A stretch of DNA of 64,000 nt from an uncultured Pelagibacteraceae bacterium (GTDB lineage Bacteria > Pseudomonadota > Alphaproteobacteria > Pelagibacterales > Pelagibacteraceae), in assembly GCA_902560075.1 (NCBI GenBank), contig CACEKE010000004.1:41001-105000 (forward strand). Reading direction: 5' to 3'. Under the pieces are notes generated by a model, which saw only the letters and a program-made list of their open reading frames with translations, did not search any database and was not told the origin of the DNA. The translations under genes were made by a program, and so were the position numbers. Positions within the stretch are counted from its first letter, which is position 1. Every line of letters begins with the position of its first letter. Of this stretch, positions 24,188-31,745 are shown piece after piece.

Positions 24188-25618
24188 ATGAATCTAGGTA
24201 TATGGGATGTGGAAAGCTCCTCGGCCTCTACAGACTTCGGAAGTATAATTGAGATAGGAGGAATATTAGTTGATGAAAACTTCAAAGAGAAAGATAGATT
24301 CAATCTAAGATGCAGATTACCTGAGGGCGAAATACCTCAAGCAATGGCATTAATAGTCAATAAAACAAGTATTAAGCAGCTTACACAAGGAAATTTAAGT
24401 CACTATCAAATGTTGGGAGAAATAGAAAAAATTTTTAAACGATGGACTCCTTGCTGCTTTATTGGCTGGAGCAATATAGGATTCGACGACGAAATGTTAA
24501 GAAAAGAATTTTTTAAGGGAATTCGATATCCATATATTACCAATGCCTCACCTAATAAGCGTCACGATGGTATTAACATTGCGAGAGCAGCCTATGCTGT
24601 AGATCAAAATGTACTTGAGACAGAAATAAATGAAAAAAATAACCCAGTGTTTAAGTTAGCATCTTTAAGTAAAATGAACGGGTTCGACTCAACAGGAGCT
24701 CACTCAGCATTATTTGATGCAAGCTTAACTGTAAAAGTTCTTGGTTTGATAAAAAGAAAACAACCCGATACATGGAATGAGTTTTTGAGAACTTCTAATA
24801 AAATAGAGACTGAAACAATTATAAAAAAAGAGAATATCATTACCCTTAATGAATATTTTTATGGTCGATCCAGATTATTTCTTGTGAGTCCACTTCATCC
24901 AAAATACTGCACACATCCAATTTATCAATGGGGCCAGGCGGTTGACTTAAAAGTTGATATAGAGCCTTTGTTAAAAATGTCAGTAAGCGAACTAAAAGCA
25001 GAAATGAAGAAAACTCCTAAATTCTTAAGAACTATAAGATCAAATAAAGCTCCAATAATTCTTGATAAAAAATATGGCATGCAAGCAGAACCTTATAATG
25101 CAATGGATTTAGAACTAATTAACAAAAGATCTAAAATGGTTAAGGAAAATGAAGCTTTTTCTCAAAAAATATTAACAGCTTTAAGAGAAATTGCAGAAGA
25201 TAAAGAACAATCAAAAAATCAAGAGGATATATATGCTGAGGAAAGTATTTATACAAAATTCACATCAAATAAAGATACAGCCTTATTTCCTGCCTGGCAT
25301 TCAGCAGATTGGAAGGATAAACTTAGCCTACTGTCAAAATTTGAGGATGAAAGGTTGCATGGTTTTGGTAAGAAAATTATTTTTCAAGAAGCTCCAGAAG
25401 TCTTACCTCAAGACATAAGAAAAAAAATAGAGCAAGGTATTGCAAAGAGAATATTAAGCACTGGTAAAGAAAAATGGTGGACAGTCTCTGCTTGTTTTAC
25501 TGAAATTGATACTTTGAGAGATAAATATTCAGATCAAAATGATGTGGAAAAACTAAAATTTTTAGATGAATTAAATGATCATGTTATGTCAATACAAAAA
25601 AAATACGAAAATGTTTAA
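24188..25618 (+). CDS. sbcB: Exodeoxyribonuclease I (SbcB-type)
   Basis: This 476-residue protein opens with a DEDD exonuclease domain: IWDVESSS (D7, E9), the CCFIGWSNIGFDDEML motif with its Asp, and HSALFDASLTVKVL with the final His/Asp pair, giving a DEDDh set. The C-terminal extension fits the SH3-like and helical domains of ExoI. ExoI digests single-stranded DNA 3' to 5' in recombination and mismatch repair. Together with the preceding nuclease it makes a small DNA-end-processing pair. Confidence 0.87.
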   Translation: MNLGIWDVESSSASTDFGSIIEIGGILVDENFKEKDRFNLRCRLPEGEIPQAMALIVNKTSIKQLTQGNLSHYQMLGEIEKIFKRWTPCCFIGWSNIGFDDEMLRKEFFKGIRYPYITNASPNKRHDGINIARAAYAVDQNVLETEINEKNNPVFKLASLSKMNGFDSTGAHSALFDASLTVKVLGLIKRKQPDTWNEFLRTSNKIETETIIKKENIITLNEYFYGRSRLFLVSPLHPKYCTHPIYQWGQAVDLKVDIEPLLKMSVSELKAEMKKTPKFLRTIRSNKAPIILDKKYGMQAEPYNAMDLELINKRSKMVKENEAFSQKILTALREIAEDKEQSKNQEDIYAEESIYTKFTSNKDTALFPAWHSADWKDKLSLLSKFEDERLHGFGKKIIFQEAPEVLPQDIRKKIEQGIAKRILSTGKEKWWTVSACFTEIDTLRDKYSDQNDVEKLKFLDELNDHVMSIQKKYENV

Positions 25619-25684
25619 TGTGGATAATATTAAAATATTAAAATTATATATTGATTATAAATTAAATTTTTATATATAAGAATT

Positions 25685-25999
25685 ATGCCTACAGTAAAAT
25701 CTACAGATGAAACTTTTGAAAAAATGATCAAGGACAATAAAGTTGTTGTTACCGATTTTTGGGCATCTTGGTGCAATCCATGTTTAATGATTGCTCCACA
25801 TCTTGAGGCAATTTCTGATGAAATGAAAGAAGTTGTTGTAGCCAAACATAACATTGACGAAGAACCAAATACTCCAACTAAGTTTGGAGTTAGAGGCATT
25901 CCCACAATGCTCCTTTTTAAAGATGGAGAATTAGCAAGTACAAAAGTTGGAGCTACTACAAAATCTAATATTCAAGATTGGATTAAAGAAAATCTTTAA
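25685..25999 (+). CDS. trxA: Thioredoxin
   Basis: This 104-residue thioredoxin-fold protein has the redox site WASWCNPC (C30, C33) and the cis-proline segment GIPTMLLFKDGE. Thioredoxin usually has CGPC; Asn in place of Gly may shift its redox potential. In many alphaproteobacteria trxA lies next to folC in the trp/accD region, and here it converges on folC with the two stop codons sharing TTAA at 25996-25999. It is cytoplasmic, with no signal peptide. Confidence 0.92.
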   Translation: MPTVKSTDETFEKMIKDNKVVVTDFWASWCNPCLMIAPHLEAISDEMKEVVVAKHNIDEEPNTPTKFGVRGIPTMLLFKDGELASTKVGATTKSNIQDWIKENL

Positions 26000-27261
26000 T
26001 TTAAACTCAATACTTCACCAGCTAAATATAAAGATCCTGTTATTAATAAAACATCCCCCTCTTTTAATTTTATGGATTTAATTGCCTCTAATATATTAGG
26101 TTGATATTTTACGTTTGGTAAATCCTTAAATTTTTTCATTAAATCTTTTCCACTTATCGAATTCGGTTGATTTGGAATATCTACAGTTGTTAAAGATGAA
26201 ATATTTTTAAAATAACTGATATATTTTTCATGATGTTTGTTTGCCATCATTCCAACAACTATATGCTTGTTACAATTTAAGCTTTGAAGATAATCATTTA
26301 AAGACCTACTGCCATTTTCGTTATGGCTACCATCGATAATTAACCTGTTGTTTTTAACTAATTCTTTTAACTTACCTGATTTTATCTCTTGAAGTCTAGC
26401 TAAGGACGTTAGGTTTGTTATTCCACTTCTAATATCTGCTTCTGTAATATCAAACTTTAGATTTCTCAGAGTAGATATTGCAGTTGATATATTTTCTAAC
26501 TGAAATTGGCCAAGTAGATTTGGCATTGGTAATTTTAATTTACCAAATTTATCCCTATAATGAAAATAGTCATTCTCATTAATTAAAAAGCTATAATCAT
26601 CATTAAAATAAATTTTATTAGAATTATTTTTTGAAATTACCTGTTTTATACACTCCATAATTTCATCCGTGCTTTGTTTTGCAACAATAATATTTGATTT
26701 TAATAATGAAGAAGTTTTTTCAAATATGATTTTTTCAATAGTTCTCTCATTCTCAGGTAGCCAGTCCAAGTGATCTAAGCTAATTGAGGTTATGATACTA
26801 GCAATATTCTTTTCTAATACGTTAGTAGCATCAAACCTGTGGAATAACCCAGATTCTATAAGATTAATATTATCAGGAAATTTAGAAGCTCTGTAAAAAT
26901 AACAGGCAGTTAGTATTTCAAAATATGTTATTTGTTTATTATCATTTATACTTTCAACTTCTTCAAATAAATCTGCCAATTCTTCATCATTAATTTCTTT
27001 ATTATCAAAAATAAACCTCTCATTTATTTTTAAAATATGAGGGCTTGTATAAACATTACATTTTATGTTTGCTGATTTTAAAATTGAGAAAATTGCATTT
27101 ATTGTGCTGTTCTTTCCATTAGTACCTACTACAGTAATAGCTTTAATTTTATTTTGTGGATTTCCAAGTTTGTGTAGGAGATTTTTAATACGAACTAGAC
27201 TAAGATCAATTTCTTTAGGATGCAGCTTTTGTAATCTGCTCAATATTTTCTGAAGTTTCAT
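25996..27261 (-). CDS. folC: Bifunctional folylpolyglutamate/dihydrofolate synthase
   Basis: FolC adds glutamate to dihydropteroate and to folates. The 421-residue Mur-ligase-fold protein has LHPKEIDLSLVRIKNLL at its start, the P-loop VVGTNGKNST (Asn where most have Gly), the Mur-type SLDHLDWL motif and IDGSHNENG in the C-terminal domain. The predicted start lies 47 bases inside accD; a TTG seven codons in is an alternative. It is last in the trpFBA-accD-folC operon. Confidence 0.94.
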   Translation of the reverse strand: MKLQKILSRLQKLHPKEIDLSLVRIKNLLHKLGNPQNKIKAITVVGTNGKNSTINAIFSILKSANIKCNVYTSPHILKINERFIFDNKEINDEELADLFEEVESINDNKQITYFEILTACYFYRASKFPDNINLIESGLFHRFDATNVLEKNIASIITSISLDHLDWLPENERTIEKIIFEKTSSLLKSNIIVAKQSTDEIMECIKQVISKNNSNKIYFNDDYSFLINENDYFHYRDKFGKLKLPMPNLLGQFQLENISTAISTLRNLKFDITEADIRSGITNLTSLARLQEIKSGKLKELVKNNRLIIDGSHNENGSRSLNDYLQSLNCNKHIVVGMMANKHHEKYISYFKNISSLTTVDIPNQPNSISGKDLMKKFKDLPNVKYQPNILEAIKSIKLKEGDVLLITGSLYLAGEVLSLN

Positions 27262-28156
27262 TATTTGCTGTTAAATTTACCTCAGTATTTTTGTTAAGCA
27301 ATATAGATAATATATTACCAATCTCTGATGCTAAATCTCTTCTATGTATTACTTTATCAATAAACCCATGTTTTTCTAAAAATTCGACAGTTTGAAAGTC
27401 ACTAGGTAATTCTTGTTTCACAGTTGCTTGTACAACTCTACGACCAGCAAAAGCACAAAGTGCACCTGACTCTCCAAATATAACATCGGCTGTCATTCCA
27501 TAACTTGCTGAAATTCCTCCAGCACAAGGATCTACAATACAAACTATGTAAGGCAATTTAGATTTTTTAAGTTCATTAATTGCAATTGTTGTTTTGCCCA
27601 TCCCTGCTGTGAGACTAACTGCAGAAGTCATCATCCTCATTCCTCCACCACTACAAAAATTTACAAAAGGAATTTTATTATCTATTGCATTTTGGACGGC
27701 ATAAACTATTGCCTCCGATTCCGCTATAGATACAGAGCCTCCTAAAAATTCAAAATTTGATGCAGCAGCTATTACCTCAATGTTGTTTATTTTTCCTTTA
27801 GCCACAATTATTGCGCAGTCCTGTCCAGTTTTTTTCTTTGCATCTGCTAGCCTATTTTTATACGGTTTTACATCCTCCCATTTTAAAGGGTTTTCATCTC
27901 CAGGTATTGGAGTTTTTATAATTTCGTAATTATCTTTACCAAAAAAAATATTAAACCTTTGCAAACAGTTTATTCTGTGATGCTTTCCACAAGCATTACA
28001 AACCCAAAAATTATCTTCCAAATCTTTTTTTAATATCGGGCCAGTACAACAGCTAGTCCAATCTGAGTTCTCAACTTCTTCTTTAGTTGGGAATTTTTTT
28101 TTAAAATTTATTTTAATTCTTTGACCTAAATATTTAATTTTTTTTATCCAATTCAT
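27215..28156 (-). CDS. accD: Acetyl-CoA carboxylase carboxyltransferase subunit beta
   Basis: AccD pairs with AccA to move carboxyl from biotin to acetyl-CoA, forming malonyl-CoA. The 313-residue protein has the N-terminal zinc ribbon (CCTGP and CNACGKHH), then the crotonase-like core with CSGGGMRMM and PCAGGISASYG. It overlaps trpA by 4 bases and folC by 47 bases. Its partner accA is in this window at 49815, where it carries an unusual tail. Confidence 0.96.
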   Translation of the reverse strand: MNWIKKIKYLGQRIKINFKKKFPTKEEVENSDWTSCCTGPILKKDLEDNFWVCNACGKHHRINCLQRFNIFFGKDNYEIIKTPIPGDENPLKWEDVKPYKNRLADAKKKTGQDCAIIVAKGKINNIEVIAAASNFEFLGGSVSIAESEAIVYAVQNAIDNKIPFVNFCSGGGMRMMTSAVSLTAGMGKTTIAINELKKSKLPYIVCIVDPCAGGISASYGMTADVIFGESGALCAFAGRRVVQATVKQELPSDFQTVEFLEKHGFIDKVIHRRDLASEIGNILSILLNKNTEVNLTANNETSENIEQITKAAS

Positions 28157-28953
28157 GTTGTTTTTTTCTTTAAATTTTTTACTAATCTACTTACATTTGT
28201 GACAGGATTTTGTCTATTGTTTAAACTTCTAGTAATTTCTTTACAAATTGCACTACCTACAACCAATCCATCTGCCGATTTAAGTTTTCCAATTGTTTTT
28301 TCGGTGATTCCAAATCCAATCACAGTCTGTTTTTTTGGATCTATTTTTTTGATTTTATTATAATTTTTAAGTATTTCTTTGGGTGTCACTTTTAATTTAC
28401 CTCCTGTAGTACTCAACATTGAGATAAAATAATTCATTTGATGAGAGTCTTTAATTATTTTCTTAAGCCTTGTATCGGTGGTTGTTGGTGATAATAGCTG
28501 AATAAAATAAATTGATTTACTTTTGCATTTTTTAGCAAAATTTTTATTTTCTGGCCAAGGCAAATCTACGACTATCAATCCATTAACGCCAGAGGCTTTA
28601 CACTTGTTTATATAATTGTTCTCACCATACTGAAAAATCATATTGTAATAACCCATTAATATTACGGGTTTATTTTTGCGTGATTTTTTAAATTTTTTAA
28701 TAATATTAAAAATATCATTAATTTTAATTCCATTTTTTATAGCTCTATATGCGCTGGTTTGAATTTGGCTACCATCTGCAACTGGAGTATTATGCGGAAC
28801 CCCAACTTCTAGAATATCAACATTTTCAGATATTGATTTTAGAATGTTTAAGGATTGTTTTTTTGATCCATCACCTGCAACAGTGTATGTTAACAAAGCT
28901 GGCCTTTTTTCTTTTTTAGCTATTTTAAATGCAGCACTAATTGGATTTAACAT
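28153..28953 (-). CDS. trpA: Tryptophan synthase alpha subunit
   Basis: TrpA cleaves indole-glycerol phosphate and passes indole to TrpB. The 266-residue TIM barrel lines up with the enterobacterial enzyme without gaps through the catalytic residues: E49 (DILEVGVP), D60 (VADG), Y175, T183 and G184. The normal PFSDP segment is PHNTP, so Asp56, which makes an allosteric salt bridge to TrpB Lys167 in Salmonella, is Thr. The TrpB lysine is also lost. It overlaps trpB by 17 bases and accD by 4. Confidence 0.9.
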   Translation of the reverse strand: MLNPISAAFKIAKKEKRPALLTYTVAGDGSKKQSLNILKSISENVDILEVGVPHNTPVADGSQIQTSAYRAIKNGIKINDIFNIIKKFKKSRKNKPVILMGYYNMIFQYGENNYINKCKASGVNGLIVVDLPWPENKNFAKKCKSKSIYFIQLLSPTTTDTRLKKIIKDSHQMNYFISMLSTTGGKLKVTPKEILKNYNKIKKIDPKKQTVIGFGITEKTIGKLKSADGLVVGSAICKEITRSLNNRQNPVTNVSRLVKNLKKKTT

Positions 28954-30181
28954 ATTTTATTCCTAACCTTTGCTCTAAAATTTTCTTATCTTTGTAAGCA
29001 TCCCCACAGCTATTAACGACTACTATCGTATCCTTGCTAAATTTTTTTGATTCAACTATTGCAACAAAGAATGCATGGCTCGGTTCTAAAGAGGGCCTTA
29101 ATTTTTCAAATTTTGTTACTAACTTGTATGCTTTTAGTGCATCCTCATCGCTTGCTGATGTGTATCTAGCCCTCTTTGTGTCTTTTAAAAAACAATGCAG
29201 CGGAGAAATTCCAGGGTAATCCAAACCAGCTGAGATAGATTCTGTTTCTTCTATTTGTCCATCTGAGTTTTGATTAACGTATTGAGCTGCACCATGAAGA
29301 ATTCCAATTTTAGAACCATAAGTTAAAGGCGCTGCATGTTTTTTACTTTTTGCAGGTCCTCCAGCTTCTACGCCAATAAATTCACACTGTTTTTTATCAT
29401 AATCCATAAACTCATTCCAAAACCCAAAACTTGAACTTCCACCTCCTACACAATTGTAAAGTTTAAGTTTTTTTGGAATTGATCCAAACTCTTCAATTAA
29501 TTGAACTTTAAGTTCTCTCGAAATTTGACTAGTGCTCCAACCGCAAATTCTAACAAAAACTGCTGGTCCTACCGTACTACCCACACACATGGCAGTTGTA
29601 TCACAGTTAGCAACCCAGAACCTCATACACTCTGAAACAGCATCCACAAGCGTTTGGCTTCCTGAATAAACTGGAACTACCTCGGCACCATTTTTTTTCA
29701 TCGCTTTTACATTTGGTTGTTGTCTTGCAATATCTTTTGCACCCATAAAGATTTTACATTTAAGACCAAACTTTTTTGCGGCCATACTTAACATTTTACC
29801 CGCATACCCTGCGCCAGTGTCTCCACAAATAACTTTTTTACCAGAGCGTTTTGCAAGTAAACAATGGACCGTTGCGTTGTAAATCTTGTGTGCCCCACCG
29901 TTTGCGTCCGAGACAACTTTAGAATAAATTTGAGCTCCACCTACATGCTTTGTTAAATTTTCTAATTTTATGAATCTGGTAGGAGTACCTATCCAATTTT
30001 TGAAATATTTATCCCTTTCAGCAATGAATTTTTTGTCTTCTTTGAGATTATTAAAGAGAATTTCTAAATCTTCGATTGGTTTTTTTAACGTTTCGGGAAC
30101 AAAATTTCCACCAAACTTACCTCCCCAAAAACCTAGTTTATTTCCTTGATCAATTACTGGAATTCTCTTTTTAAGTTTCAT
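28937..30181 (-). CDS. trpB: Tryptophan synthase beta subunit, divergent
   Basis: TrpB joins indole and serine using PLP. The 414-residue protein keeps the PLP lysine (K99 in GGAHK), the glycine-rich phosphate loop (GGGSSS, usually GGGSNA) and SAGLDYPG. Several near-invariant features differ: the substrate loop ETGAGQHG is DTGAGYAG (D121 for catalytic E109), the LSGRGDKD motif is NSCGDAYKD (Cys for Ser377), and Lys167 is V179. Position between trpF and trpA supports a tryptophan role, but a changed chemistry or substrate is conceivable. Confidence 0.83.
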   Translation of the reverse strand: MKLKKRIPVIDQGNKLGFWGGKFGGNFVPETLKKPIEDLEILFNNLKEDKKFIAERDKYFKNWIGTPTRFIKLENLTKHVGGAQIYSKVVSDANGGAHKIYNATVHCLLAKRSGKKVICGDTGAGYAGKMLSMAAKKFGLKCKIFMGAKDIARQQPNVKAMKKNGAEVVPVYSGSQTLVDAVSECMRFWVANCDTTAMCVGSTVGPAVFVRICGWSTSQISRELKVQLIEEFGSIPKKLKLYNCVGGGSSSFGFWNEFMDYDKKQCEFIGVEAGGPAKSKKHAAPLTYGSKIGILHGAAQYVNQNSDGQIEETESISAGLDYPGISPLHCFLKDTKRARYTSASDEDALKAYKLVTKFEKLRPSLEPSHAFFVAIVESKKFSKDTIVVVNSCGDAYKDKKILEQRLGIKYVKSN

Positions 30182-30795
30182 ATTTTTTTAAATAAATTTA
30201 ACAATTTATTAATTTTATTTATATCTTTTTTTCCATTTTTATCTTCAATTGCTCCACTAAGGTCAATTATGAAGTCTTTATCTCTAAATTTTGGAATATC
30301 ATCTATTTGTATATTTCCTGCAATCATTTTATTTAATTTATGAGGCACTTCATCTAGTAGGCTATGATCAAAACTTTCAGATTTATGGTAACCCTTTGAG
30401 TCAAATAGAATTATATCTGAGATATTTAGGTAGTCTTTATATTTAATCACATCATTTTTACCTGAAACAGTAATTGCGCTAATTATTTTGATTTTATATT
30501 TTAATTTAATTTCTTTAGTTCTTTCAGAACTAACGTCGTATAATTGGTAATAATCAAAATTTAAATTTTTAATTTTCTCTAAGATTTTATCATCTGGATT
30601 TACAAGAACAGATACAAAGCTTACATTTTTTTTATCTATGTTAATTAAATTTTTTAGTTTTTCATATTCAATAAATCTTTTACTTTTTTCGTAATTAGTT
30701 ATGAAACCAATCATAGTAGGTCTTTGATTGTGATTTAAGATATAACTTAAAGTTTCAGGATCTGAGACACCACAAATCTTTAATCCTTTAATCAT
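30178..30795 (-). CDS. trpF: Phosphoribosylanthranilate isomerase
   Basis: TrpF isomerises N-(5-phosphoribosyl)anthranilate in tryptophan synthesis. The 205-residue barrel has KICGV with the general base Cys (C8) and an Asp (D132 in LFDSKG) where the general acid lies. Phosphate-binding strands are atypical: AGNI instead of AGGL, and DLSGAIE followed by GKKD instead of DVSSGVE...G.KD. It overlaps both trpB and pyrF by 4 bases. The family call is good and the divergence parallels that of trpB. Confidence 0.85.
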   Translation of the reverse strand: MIKGLKICGVSDPETLSYILNHNQRPTMIGFITNYEKSKRFIEYEKLKNLINIDKKNVSFVSVLVNPDDKILEKIKNLNFDYYQLYDVSSERTKEIKLKYKIKIISAITVSGKNDVIKYKDYLNISDIILFDSKGYHKSESFDHSLLDEVPHKLNKMIAGNIQIDDIPKFRDKDFIIDLSGAIEDKNGKKDINKINKLLNLFKKI

Positions 30796-31463
30796 CGATT
30801 TAAGTGATCAATTAATTTTTTAATATTTTTTTTGATATTACCTTCGGTTATGTCTCTACCTATCACAAGCCAATTAGCACCATTTGCAATGGCTTGTTTC
30901 GGGGTCAAAATTCTCTTTTGATCATTTTTTTTTGAGTTAAATCTTATGCCAGGTGTTATTATTTCTTTTTTAAATACTTTTTTTACCAATTTTACCTCTT
31001 GTGCACTACAAACAATTGCATCAAGTTTTGCTTTGCTTGCCAATCTTGCCTGATGAAGAACTAATTTTTTAACATCTTTGTCAAATCCAATCTCCTTTAA
31101 AGCCTTATTGTTCAAAGAGGTTAATATCGTTACACCTATCAATTTAATTTTACCTGAAGCTTTTTTTGCAGCTTTAAGAGCTTCTAAACCTGAGCTTATA
31201 TGTATTGTTAAATAATTAACTTTTAAATCTTTAATTGCATTAATCGCTGATGTGCAAGTATTAGGTATGTCATGAAGTTTTAGGTCAGCAAAAATTGTCT
31301 TATTTCTGATTTTTGATAGATAAGCTCTGCCATTTTTAGAATTTAAAAATTCTAGACCAAATTTATAGCCAATTTTTATTCTGGAATTCTTAGTTTTACT
31401 AATAATTTCCTTAATTTTTTTTGTGCTCGTGGTATCGCAAGCTATAAAAATTTTACTTTTCAT
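30792..31463 (-). CDS. pyrF: Orotidine-5'-phosphate decarboxylase
   Basis: PyrF decarboxylates OMP to UMP. The 223-residue barrel has the catalytic DLKLHDIPNT motif (Asp-Lys-x-x-Asp) and the phosphate-gripping region WLVIGRDIT near the C-terminus, with TPGIRF before it. It follows ihfB, overlapping by 11 bases, and overlaps trpF by 4 bases, making a ribosome/nucleotide/tryptophan operon that is common in alphaproteobacteria. Confidence 0.95.
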   Translation of the reverse strand: MKSKIFIACDTTSTKKIKEIISKTKNSRIKIGYKFGLEFLNSKNGRAYLSKIRNKTIFADLKLHDIPNTCTSAINAIKDLKVNYLTIHISSGLEALKAAKKASGKIKLIGVTILTSLNNKALKEIGFDKDVKKLVLHQARLASKAKLDAIVCSAQEVKLVKKVFKKEIITPGIRFNSKKNDQKRILTPKQAIANGANWLVIGRDITEGNIKKNIKKLIDHLNR

Positions 31464-31740
31464 TAATTTCTTTTTGCCATTTCTTTGAAATTTTAAATTT
31501 AATTAATTTTCTATCAGGAACAAATACTTTCTGATTATTTCTTGGGTCTCTAGCATACCTTGCTTTAAAAGATTTTGCCTCAAAAATCATGGTATCTCTT
31601 AACTCAACTCTTTCATTATTTTTTAAAGAGTTTTTTATATTTTCTAAAATAATTTCAATTACCTTTGAGAGATCTTTTTTTAAAAAATTTGGAAAGTTTA
31701 TGGATAATTGTTTTAAAATGTCTGACTTATTCTTTGACAA
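31453..31740 (-). CDS. ihfB: Integration host factor beta subunit / HU-family protein
   Basis: This 95-residue DNABII protein has the dimerisation helices, then ELRDTMIFEAKSFKARYARDPRNNQKV: the beta-arm tip reads ARDPRN where IHF usually has RNPRTG, keeping the intercalating proline. It bends DNA. Placement immediately downstream of rpsA is the usual place for ihfB, which favours IHF beta over HU. The gap to rpsA is 5 bases. Confidence 0.88.
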   Translation of the reverse strand: MSKNKSDILKQLSINFPNFLKKDLSKVIEIILENIKNSLKNNERVELRDTMIFEAKSFKARYARDPRNNQKVFVPDRKLIKFKISKKWQKEINEK

Positions 31741-31745
31741 TATTT

